DNA from: Euryarchaeota archaeon UBA486
Lineage (GTDB): Archaea > Thermoplasmatota > Poseidoniia > Poseidoniales > Poseidoniaceae
Direction of reading: 5' to 3'
NCBI GenBank assembly: GCA_002497765.1
Contig: DAET01000066.1
Coordinates: 2,453-9,226 of the forward strand
Length of the DNA stretch: 6,774 nucleotides
Position 1 is the stretch's first letter. The number at the start of each line of letters is the position of its first letter. The translations under genes and the position numbers were made by a program. The notes below the pieces were generated by a model. It ran no database searches. It was given only the letters and a program-made list of their open reading frames with translations, and was not told where the DNA came from. Of this stretch, positions 1-6,478 are shown piece by piece.

Positions 1-1460
1 GCGAGCGGATTCATTCGAGCTACGGGGCGAGCGAGCCCTGCCTTTGCTGTCAATGCGATGACTTCGTCCACGTCCTTGTAGGCATCCGGTGCCTCTTCCG
101 AAAGCACGTTCGGCGTTGAGGCATGGACCCGAACGCCTCGCTCTTCCAGCATCCGCTTCAGCGCCTTTCCATCTTGGGTTTTCTTGGCTTGGCTTCGTGA
201 GAGCGCTCTTCCTGCTCCATGGCAAGATGAACCGAAGGCTACGTTGCTCCCTTGCAGTGCACCAGCCATCAGCCATGAACCGTTGCCCATGTCGCCGGGG
301 ACGATGACCGGCTGACCCGTCGTCGTAAATTGGCTGCCAATGTCGGCATGGTCGCCTCCAAACGCTCGTGTGGCGCCTTTTCGATGAACGCAGCACGAGC
401 ACGAGCGTCCGTGAATAACGTGCGTCTCCATTTTGGCGATGTTGTGTGCAACATCGTACAGCGTCCTCGCTTCTCCGTCAACACCCATCTCCAACCGGAG
501 AACGGTTCGCAAGCGTTCAGCCAAGACGGCTCTGTTGGCAAAAGCGAAGTTAGCAGCGGCGTTCATCGAATCGAGGTAGGCTTGCCCTTCCGGTGAATGG
601 ACGGGTGCGGCTGCCAGCTGCCGGTCGGGGAGTTCGTATCCCCATTGCTCGTTGTGCCAAACGCCTTCTTGGAGCTTGTAGCCTGCCTCAAGTCGTCGAA
701 CATGGTCCGTGCAAACCTGATGGCCGAGTCCTCGACTCCCCGAGTGAATCATGGCGACGACTTGATCCTCAAACAGCCCCCATGCTTTGGCCGTCTGTTC
801 ATCAACCACATTGCCCACGGTTTGCAATTCAAGAAAGTGGTTCCCACTTCCAAGCGTTCCCAGTGATCGTAGCCCACGTTCACGTGCCCGCTGGGACAGG
901 TTGGCTTCCTCTGTTTCAAGGATGCCTTGCGATTCAAGATGGCTCAAATCTTCGTGAAGTCCGTAGCCTAAATCAACGGCAGCATGTGCACCTCGTTGAA
1001 GAAGTTCGTTGAGATCTTGGTGACCGATGTCAACGCCACCCTTTCCAGAGCCTCCGGCAGGGATCCTCCCCGCTAACCGTCCTGCGAGTTTCTTGAGGTT
1101 AGGAATGTCCTCGGCTGTAGCTTCAAGGGCGAGAAAGCGCACACCGCAATTGATGTCAAAGCCCACTCCTCCAGGCGATACAGCACCCCCAAGTTCGCCA
1201 GCCTCGGTGTCGGTGGCGACCACGCCTCCGATGGGAAAGCCGTAGCCGTAATGCCAGTCGGCCATGGCCCACGCTTCTCCCACGATGCCTGGGAGCGCTG
1301 CTGTGTTGACGAGTTGTTCAGGTCCCCGGTCATCGGCATGTCGTTTCATGTGGGTGACATCCGTGACCAATCGGGCATCGGTCTTCATCATCCCGTGAGC
1401 CTTGATGCGCATGGTACCGTCACCCTCGTCAACGAGGTGCTGGCGCCACGCGTCTTCCAT
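1..1460 (-). CDS. rtcB: RtcB tRNA-splicing ligase (C-terminus cut by the window edge)
   Basis: RtcB is a manganese- and GTP-dependent RNA ligase that joins 2',3'-cyclic-phosphate and 5'-OH ends. In archaea it seals tRNA halves after intron removal, and it can also repair RNA. The frame is open from the ATG at 1460 to base 1, giving 486 codons. Motifs in order are GYGFPIGG (72-79), SPGGVGFDINCGVR (95-108) with D102 and C105, GSGNHFLE with H208, HSGSRGLGHQ with H239, DVAHNIAK with H339, VHRKGATRAF, and SCHGAGR with H414. These match the family metal ligands, and H414 is the histidine that is guanylylated. Offsets from Pyrococcus RtcB (C98, H203, H234, H329, H404) are only +5 to +10, so there is no intein or large insertion. 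The last visible residues, VARMNPLA, lie just before the usual 'V-K-G' end, so only about 4-5 residues are missing. An in-frame TGA lies about 15 codons upstream, with no other ATG, GTG or TTG between, so the start is well fixed. It is transcribed divergently from alaS. An unusual CSCC cluster sits at 354-357. Confidence 0.97.
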   Translation of the reverse strand, partial: MEDAWRQHLVDEGDGTMRIKAHGMMKTDARLVTDVTHMKRHADDRGPEQLVNTAALPGIVGEAWAMADWHYGYGFPIGGVVATDTEAGELGGAVSPGGVGFDINCGVRFLALEATAEDIPNLKKLAGRLAGRIPAGGSGKGGVDIGHQDLNELLQRGAHAAVDLGYGLHEDLSHLESQGILETEEANLSQRARERGLRSLGTLGSGNHFLELQTVGNVVDEQTAKAWGLFEDQVVAMIHSGSRGLGHQVCTDHVRRLEAGYKLQEGVWHNEQWGYELPDRQLAAAPVHSPEGQAYLDSMNAAANFAFANRAVLAERLRTVLRLEMGVDGEARTLYDVAHNIAKMETHVIHGRSCSCCVHRKGATRAFGGDHADIGSQFTTTGQPVIVPGDMGNGSWLMAGALQGSNVAFGSSCHGAGRALSRSQAKKTQDGKALKRMLEERGVRVHASTPNVLSEEAPDAYKDVDEVIALTAKAGLARPVARMNPL

Positions 1461-1580
1461 GGTGTGGGCTCTCGGGTATTGGATTTGAGACTTTTTGCTG
1501 ATGATTCACGGTCTTCGGGAACATAGCCTTGAAGGGGGGGTTTCGCTTGGATGGACTGTTCACCTTGTGGAGATGATTTG
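1461..1580. promoter_or_regulatory. rtcB/alaS divergent intergenic region
   Basis: This 120-base gap must hold the promoters of both rtcB (leftward) and alaS (rightward). No strong TATA box is visible. The most AT-rich patch is at about 1477-1499 and could serve either direction, but it is a weak match to the archaeal TATA consensus. A run of seven G lies at 1534-1540. rtcB has no Shine-Dalgarno in front of its ATG, which would fit a leaderless transcript. An in-frame ATG at 1551 gives alaS a possible 10-residue longer form. Confidence 0.35.
1569..1572 (+). promoter_or_regulatory. Shine-Dalgarno that sets the alaS start
   Basis: GGAG, within the longer match GGAGATGAT, lies 8 bases before the ATG at 1581. 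It is a close match to the complement of the 16S rRNA 3' end. It favours the 1581 start over the in-frame ATG at 1551, whose only nearby purine tract is the G run about 10 bases upstream. The family N-terminus (a short leader, then 'FxxNGYVRKQC') also fits 1581. Confidence 0.65.
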
Positions 1581-4427
1581 ATGTCCCTGCCTCCCATTGA
1601 CCTTGCTGTGTTTCACGAGAACGGCTACGTTCGCAAGCAATGCCGGGTCACCGACCTTTGGTTTTGGACCACCGATGAGGAGCGAGACACATGCGGTGAT
1701 ACCTCTGAAGACGAGTACACGTTCATCGGCGCTCCGCTGATCGCCGGCTTTGACCAGCGTGGAAAAGCCCTCAAAGACGCTATGCGAGAAGCGTTTCTTG
1801 GCTTTTTCGAGGCGGCTGACCACACCCGTATTGACCCCTATCCGGTGCTGGCTCGCTGGCGTGATGACATTCACCTCACCATCGCTTCCATCGCTGATTT
1901 TCAACCGCACGTGACCTCGGGATCGGTTGACCCACCCGCCAATCCACTGACCGTCTCGCAGCCTTGCATTCGATTGACTGACGTCGACGCTGTGGGTCGT
2001 TCTGGTCGTCATCTGACCACGTTTGAAATGATGGCCCACCACGTGTTTAATCGCCCAGACGAAGGGCTGGAAATTTACTGGATGGAAGCATGCGTCGAAC
2101 ACTGCCATCGAATGCTGACCGAGACCTTTGGGATTGACGCGAGTGAAGTCACCTACGTGGAGAACCCTTGGTGCGGTGGTGGCAACGCAGGAGCCGCTGT
2201 CGAAGTCATTGTGGGTGGGCTTGAACTCGCCACCCTCGTCTTCATGGACATGGAGGAGCACCCCGATGGGGATGTCGAACTCAAAGGTGACACCTACCGA
2301 ACCATGCCACTGCAAATCATCGACACCGGCTACGGCTTGGAGCGCTTTTGTTGGGCCGCCGCTGGAACCCCGACCATTTACGAAGCCATCTATCCGGAAA
2401 CCGTTGACTGGCTGAAGGAACTCGCTGGCTTTGACCAGGTCACCAGCCGTTGGCCATCGCTCGACTTGGACGGGCTGCTGGGTGAAATGTCACGCTTGAA
2501 CGGCATCATGAACATCGAAGCAGGGGTTGACGGCGACCAACTGGTCAACCTGTTTTTGTCCAAACTTAAGGAACGCGGCGTGGAATTGACGGCCGAACAG
2601 TTCTCGTCCGTAACCGAGCCACTGGCCAACATCTATGCCATTCCCGACCACCTTCACGCCCTGTGCAACATGCTCGGCGATGGTCTTGTTCCTTCGAATG
2701 CAAAGGCGGGCTACCTCGCACGGATGCTTGCACGAAGGGTCCTTCGCATGCGAGACGAGCTCGGCATTGATGTTTCCCTTCCGGACCTTGCCCAGCATCA
2801 TCTCGACATCAATTTGGGTGGCCATCTCAATAAACAGACCGAGGCAGGTCTGCTCACCATCCTGGCCTTGGAAGAGGAACGCTACGCAGAGATGTTGCGA
2901 AAAGGCACGAACGTCATCCAAACCCAACTCAAATCCGTTCCGAAGGACAGCGATCTCATTCCCGACGAGCACCTGTTCACCATGAACGATTCTCACGGCC
3001 TCGCGCCCGACATGGCCATCACATTGGCTCGTAACGCAGGTTGGGACCATGTCACCCTGCGTACAGGGTTCTCTGCTGAAATGGCTGAGCGGCATGCTCG
3101 TTTAGCAAAAGAAGCCGCCAGTGCAGATGCCAAGGCCGCTAGTTCGCTTGATGTCGCTTCCCTTCCGGCCACAACCGCGCTCTACTACGATGCTGTGTAT
3201 CAGCCATCGTTCGACGCACACGTCCTCGCTTGCTTGCCCGCTGATGGGCAGGGCCCTGAGGGTTCAACCCATGCCGTGGTGCTTGATGCCACGCTGTTCT
3301 ATCCCGAGGGTGGAGGCCAAGAAGCCGACCATGGTACCTTGGCTCAAGCCGCCACCAGCGTCAATGTGCTCGACACGCAGAAAATTGGCGATGTCATCGT
3401 TCATTTCACCGACCAAATCGTTGACGTTGATGCACCCGTCCAAGGCTTCCTTGACTGGAAACGAAGAAAGCAACTCATGGACCATCACACGGCGGTTCAC
3501 ATCGTTGGCGGAGCTGCGCGTCGCCTGTTAGGGCCTCACATCTTCCAGGCAGGTTCCCACCTCTCCGTCGAGAGCGGTCGCCTTGATATCACGCATTACC
3601 ACCGGCTCACGCGGGCCGATTTGGACGCCATGGAAGACATGGCGAATGCGGTGTTGGCAGACGTCCGTCATACGGAAAAAACGGAGCTTAATCGAAAAGA
3701 TGCAGACTTGATTCACGGGTTTGACCTCTATCAGGGCGGTGCACCAAAGGGCGATTCAATTCGCATCCTGAAAATAGCCGAGCACGATATCCAAGCCTGC
3801 GGTGGTACGCATCACGACGAGCCAGGCCAAATTGGGTCCATCCGAATCGTTCGCTCCTCTGCCGTTCAAGATGGGGTGGAGCGTCTCCATGTCGTTGCGG
3901 GTGAAGCAGCCCTCAAGTATGCTCGTTCACAAGACGCGCTCGTTCGTGCCTCAAGCGAGGTGTTTGGTGTGCACGGCGATGATTTGCCGAAGGCTGCTGC
4001 TCGCTTCTTCAAAGAATGGAAAGAACAGCGCAAATTGATTGAGCAACTTGAATCTGAAATCGTTCGTCTCCGAACATCGGGGGGCGGTGATGCGTCAACC
4101 CAGGTGGACGGTGTACGTGTGGTTGTGATGGAGATTGATGGCGACCTCAAATCCATGACCACGATGCTCAAGGAACTGACGTTGGATGCCTCCAAACCTA
4201 CCTTGGCGGTGCTTGGCTCAAGGGATGGAGGCGGTAAACTCATGATCGCCGCTACTGAAAACACCGTCGCCAGCGAACGGTACAACGCCGTCGATTTACT
4301 CCGTTCCATTTCGCCACACATCAAGGGTGGAGGCGGTGGCAGGCCGACGTTTGCTCAAGGCGGCGGTTCGCATGCTGATGGCTTGGACGATGCTCTTGAT
4401 GCCGCACGGTCGGCGCTGGGTGTCTGA
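1581..4427 (+). CDS. alaS: Alanyl-tRNA synthetase, archaeal type
   Basis: AlaRS charges tRNA-Ala with alanine and hydrolyses mischarged Ser- or Gly-tRNA-Ala. The protein is 948 aa from ATG 1581, slightly above the roughly 900 aa usual in archaea. The catalytic domain carries ARWRDDIHLTIASIADFQPH (91-110), SQPCIRLTDVDAVGRSGRHL (126-145), then FEMMAHH, the glycine-rich NPWCGGGNAGA, and the motif-3 segment DTGYGLERF (248-256). The editing domain has its zinc site as HTAVH (H636, H640) plus CGGTH (C740, H744). A coiled coil of about 25 residues follows (FFKEWKEQRKLIEQLESEI), then the C-Ala domain with KGGGGGRPTFAQGGG (915-929). All modules are present and no frameshift was seen. An oddity is the N-terminal cysteine cluster of archaeal AlaRS: C21 and C38 remain, but the partner positions appear to be T24 and about E43. 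Its neighbour rtcB, also a tRNA enzyme, is divergent. At its 3' end the stop codon directly abuts that of the NUDIX gene. Start choice: the ATG at 1551 would add 10 residues (MDCSPCGDDL), but 1581 has the better ribosome binding site. Confidence 0.97.
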   Translation: MSLPPIDLAVFHENGYVRKQCRVTDLWFWTTDEERDTCGDTSEDEYTFIGAPLIAGFDQRGKALKDAMREAFLGFFEAADHTRIDPYPVLARWRDDIHLTIASIADFQPHVTSGSVDPPANPLTVSQPCIRLTDVDAVGRSGRHLTTFEMMAHHVFNRPDEGLEIYWMEACVEHCHRMLTETFGIDASEVTYVENPWCGGGNAGAAVEVIVGGLELATLVFMDMEEHPDGDVELKGDTYRTMPLQIIDTGYGLERFCWAAAGTPTIYEAIYPETVDWLKELAGFDQVTSRWPSLDLDGLLGEMSRLNGIMNIEAGVDGDQLVNLFLSKLKERGVELTAEQFSSVTEPLANIYAIPDHLHALCNMLGDGLVPSNAKAGYLARMLARRVLRMRDELGIDVSLPDLAQHHLDINLGGHLNKQTEAGLLTILALEEERYAEMLRKGTNVIQTQLKSVPKDSDLIPDEHLFTMNDSHGLAPDMAITLARNAGWDHVTLRTGFSAEMAERHARLAKEAASADAKAASSLDVASLPATTALYYDAVYQPSFDAHVLACLPADGQGPEGSTHAVVLDATLFYPEGGGQEADHGTLAQAATSVNVLDTQKIGDVIVHFTDQIVDVDAPVQGFLDWKRRKQLMDHHTAVHIVGGAARRLLGPHIFQAGSHLSVESGRLDITHYHRLTRADLDAMEDMANAVLADVRHTEKTELNRKDADLIHGFDLYQGGAPKGDSIRILKIAEHDIQACGGTHHDEPGQIGSIRIVRSSAVQDGVERLHVVAGEAALKYARSQDALVRASSEVFGVHGDDLPKAAARFFKEWKEQRKLIEQLESEIVRLRTSGGGDASTQVDGVRVVVMEIDGDLKSMTTMLKELTLDASKPTLAVLGSRDGGGKLMIAATENTVASERYNAVDLLRSISPHIKGGGGGRPTFAQGGGSHADGLDDALDAARSALGV

Positions 4428-4430
4428 TCA
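4425..4430. other. Abutting convergent stop codons (TGATCA)
   Basis: The TGA of alaS (4425-4427) and the TGA of the leftward NUDIX gene (TCA at 4428-4430 on the plus strand) meet to form the palindrome TGATCA. There is no base between the two coding sequences. Each transcript must therefore run into the other gene's coding region before ending. No T-rich stretch or hairpin typical of a terminator is visible on either side. Confidence 0.9.
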
Positions 4431-5147
4431 CAACAAACTTCGAAGCGCCTCTCGGTCGAAGTGTGAAACGGCTTGATTGAATGCATCCTGTGGCGTGAAC
4501 CAAGCGGCTTCCGAGATCTCTTCGGTTTGGAGGGTAAGTTCATCGAGGTCTCCGCTCCACGTTGAGCGATAGGTGAACGAGACGAACGAAATGCCTTCGT
4601 CGTTGAAGATGTTTTGCGTGATGACGGGCTCAATGTCATCAAGCACGATGGTGAGTCCCAGCTCCTCGAGTGTTTCTCGAACGCAGCCAACGGCCGGATG
4701 TTCATCGTGGTCCATGTAACCGCCCGGGAGCGTCCAGAAGCCCCTAAAATGGCCTCGCTCAACTTTCGCCATCAGGACATGGCCGGATTCATCGCACACC
4801 ATGACCTTTGAAACAAGTCGATGGATGGACCGATAGATGGCATCACGGGCAACGGGATGGACGGCGTTGTCAGCAGCACAGGCATCTTTCCACGCCCAAT
4901 CATGTGGCCAGGCAATCTTGGGGTAGGCTTTCACCACGTTGAATTCAGCACCACCATACCGGAGGCAGAGGAGGTATTTTTCCTCAAATTCAATCCCCAT
5001 GGCTTCCACTTCGGCGCGCGTGGGAAATCGCAGGTAAACATCGGTTTCGAAGCGACCTTTGACGGGTTGGAGTGGGCCGTTTCCACGTTCGTCGACCAAC
5101 AGCACCTTCCCGTCGTGCTCCAAGTGGACTACCTCGGAGGGGTGCAT
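4428..5147 (-). CDS. NUDIX hydrolase with an unassigned N-terminal region
   Basis: NUDIX enzymes cleave a nucleoside diphosphate linked to another group, using divalent metal. The protein is 239 aa from ATG 5147. The NUDIX box spans 143-165: G143, E149, then R157-E158-T159-L160-E161-E162-L163-G164-L165, which fits GX5EX7REUXEEXGU with Thr at the first hydrophobic position. E161 and E162 are the expected metal-binding glutamates. It follows the strand segment HFRGFWTLPGGYMDHDE (133-149). The fold ends with a conserved-looking EISEAAWFTPQDA region. Residues 1-110 precede the NUDIX fold and match no domain I recognise; they include FEEKYLLCLRYGG and a tryptophan-rich stretch (AWPHDWAWKD, 79-88). 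Substrate is unknown; ADP-ribose, dinucleotides or oxidised nucleotides are all possible. The frame stays open upstream to a TTG at 5213 that would overlap rmuC by 20 bases and add 22 Arg-rich residues; ATG 5147 is more likely. It lies 46 bases downstream of rmuC on the same strand, so an operon is likely. Confidence 0.9.
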   Translation of the reverse strand: MHPSEVVHLEHDGKVLLVDERGNGPLQPVKGRFETDVYLRFPTRAEVEAMGIEFEEKYLLCLRYGGAEFNVVKAYPKIAWPHDWAWKDACAADNAVHPVARDAIYRSIHRLVSKVMVCDESGHVLMAKVERGHFRGFWTLPGGYMDHDEHPAVGCVRETLEELGLTIVLDDIEPVITQNIFNDEGISFVSFTYRSTWSGDLDELTLQTEEISEAAWFTPQDAFNQAVSHFDREALRSLL

Positions 5148-5148
5148 A

Positions 5149-5164
5149 CCTCTTCCACATCTCC
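5149..5164 (-). promoter_or_regulatory. Weak ribosome binding region before the NUDIX ATG
   Basis: In the 46-base gap after rmuC, the minus strand has GGAG (5164-5161) about 13 bases before the ATG at 5147, and a purine run GGAAGAGG (5156-5149) almost touching it. Neither has ideal spacing, but together they favour an internal ribosome entry at 5147 over the TTG at 5213. No separate promoter is evident in this gap. Confidence 0.35.
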
Positions 5165-5193
5165 GCCGGTCAAGAACCCTCGCTCGTCGTTGC

Positions 5194-6399
5194 TCATTCC
5201 TTGGGGTGCTCAATTTCTGTCGGTTCAGGAAGCGTCGCTTGAAGGGTCTCAGCGACTTTGAGTTCCTCTAGTCGTCGGGCTTGTGGTAAGACCATTCGTC
5301 CGTAGGATGACATGGTGGCGTTGAAGGCGGTGGCTGCTTTTGAGAGGTGCCCACCGACCTTGGTGAGGTGCTCCATGGTCTTGTTCATCCTCTTGTAGAG
5401 TTCACGTGAGACTTCGTAGATTTCGTTGGCGCCTTCGGCCAAAGCGTGTTGTTGCCAGTACAGTGCCACGGTTCTCAGCAAGCCAAGCATCGTCACGGGT
5501 GTGGCGATGAGAACGGATTTGCTCATCGCATAATCCATCAAATCCGCATCCATCGAAAATGCAGCGGCCGCCATGGCTTCACTTGGGATGAACATCACAA
5601 CATGATCGAATTCACCCTCAATGGTTTCCTGGTATGCTTTTTTGCTCAATTCTGCAATTCTGCCCCGCATGGCCTTGGCGTGTTTGTTCAACAACGCGGT
5701 CTGCTCTTCGCCCGGCTCGAGTTCAGCCGCTTGAAGGAAATGGGCTCCAGTCGCTTTGGAGTCAATGGGAATGACGCCACTGTCGGGCAACCGGACCACG
5801 AAATCCGGCCGGCTGCCGTCAGCGAGGGTCGTTTGCTCATCAAAATCGATGTTTTCGCTCATCCCGGCCATTTCGAACAACCGTCGAAGTTTGACTTCAC
5901 CCCAGTTGCCACGTGCTTGGCTTGAGGTGGTCAATGCAGTTGAGAGTGCCGTGGTGCGAGTGGAAAGCGATTCTGTCTTTTCTCCCAATTCTCTGAGGTG
6001 TCGCTTGATGCCTTCATAGGCTCCTGCACGCTCTTTTTCCATTTCTGCATTCATGACGGTGAGTTTTGCCATTTCCTCTTGGATGGGCTTGATCAGGTTG
6101 GCGACCTCCAGTTTACGCAGTTCCAGTTCATGGGCCGCCTCTTGTTGTTGATTGACGAGCTTGGCTTGCGCCATCTCGAGAAATCGGGTGGAATTCTCCT
6201 CACCGATTTTGATGGCGATGTTTTCCACCTCAGCCCGGATTCGTTGTTCGTTTCCTTCTGCGCTGACCTCGTTGGCCCGAAGCCGCTCCTCTGCCCGGAT
6301 GAGTTGGCCAGAGAGCGATTGCTTGGCGAGCAGCCAACCGATGGAAGCACCGATGGCGAGGCCAGCGAGGAGGAGTCCGTATTCAAGGAGCGCTGTCAT
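5194..6399 (-). CDS. rmuC: RmuC-family DNA recombination/maintenance protein
   Basis: RmuC proteins are membrane-anchored, coiled-coil proteins with a predicted PD-(D/E)XK nuclease-like domain. In E. coli, loss of rmuC raises inversion at short inverted repeats; the biochemical activity is not well defined. The protein is 401 aa from ATG 6399. Residues 5-24 form one hydrophobic N-terminal segment (LEYGLLLAGLAIGASIGWLL), the likely membrane anchor. Residues about 30-160 are rich in Glu, Lys, Gln and Ala, consistent with coiled coil. The RmuC domain follows: GNWGE (164-168), RPDFVVRLP (197-205), IDSKA (212-216), then VVMFIPSEA (267-275) and IATPVTMLGLLRTVALYWQQ (298-317). E168, D199, D213 and K215 are the nuclease-like residues. 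The frame extends upstream to 6516, but those 39 residues are polar, Arg-rich and unlike the family, and the membrane anchor starts right after M at 6399. Upstream of 6399 there is no Shine-Dalgarno, but a TATA-like box sits at leaderless spacing. It probably forms a unit with the NUDIX gene. Confidence 0.93.
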   Translation of the reverse strand: MTALLEYGLLLAGLAIGASIGWLLAKQSLSGQLIRAEERLRANEVSAEGNEQRIRAEVENIAIKIGEENSTRFLEMAQAKLVNQQQEAAHELELRKLEVANLIKPIQEEMAKLTVMNAEMEKERAGAYEGIKRHLRELGEKTESLSTRTTALSTALTTSSQARGNWGEVKLRRLFEMAGMSENIDFDEQTTLADGSRPDFVVRLPDSGVIPIDSKATGAHFLQAAELEPGEEQTALLNKHAKAMRGRIAELSKKAYQETIEGEFDHVVMFIPSEAMAAAAFSMDADLMDYAMSKSVLIATPVTMLGLLRTVALYWQQHALAEGANEIYEVSRELYKRMNKTMEHLTKVGGHLSKAATAFNATMSSYGRMVLPQARRLEELKVAETLQATLPEPTEIEHPKE

Positions 6400-6420
6400 G
6401 CGTGGACAATCACGACGACG

Positions 6421-6429
6421 GTATATGAT
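6421..6429. promoter_or_regulatory. TATA-like box in the rmuC/MBL divergent region
   Basis: GTATATGAT on the plus strand (ATCATATAC on the minus strand) is the clearest TATA-like element in the window. Its centre is about 26 bases upstream of the rmuC ATG at 6399, the distance expected between an archaeal TATA box and a transcription start. The rmuC mRNA could therefore start at its ATG and be leaderless, which agrees with the lack of a Shine-Dalgarno. Because the core is nearly symmetrical it might also drive the rightward gene, with a start near 6450. Confidence 0.45.
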
Positions 6430-6478
6430 GAATCCCCTGACATCAATGTTCAAATCATGCCTGTCCCTCGCCGTCATC

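Noticed and set aside
1..1460. Apparent absence of a long gene, with only short plus-strand frames, suggesting a non-coding or decayed region
   Set aside because: Translating the minus strand by hand gives one continuous RtcB with all active-site residues. The frame merely runs off the window edge, so it is neither a pseudogene nor intergenic.
1560..2315. 251-codon open frame on the minus strand inside alaS
   Set aside because: It lies wholly opposite the conserved catalytic domain of AlaRS, has no recognisable domain or good start signal, and long antisense frames are expected opposite GC-biased coding DNA.
2490..3095. 201-codon open frame on the minus strand inside alaS
   Set aside because: It is the same kind of antisense shadow; the sense strand is a continuous, family-consistent AlaRS.
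5148..5213. TTG start for the NUDIX gene at 5213
   Set aside because: It overlaps the end of rmuC and adds an Arg-rich stretch without conserved character; the ATG at 5147 has purine-rich sequence just upstream.
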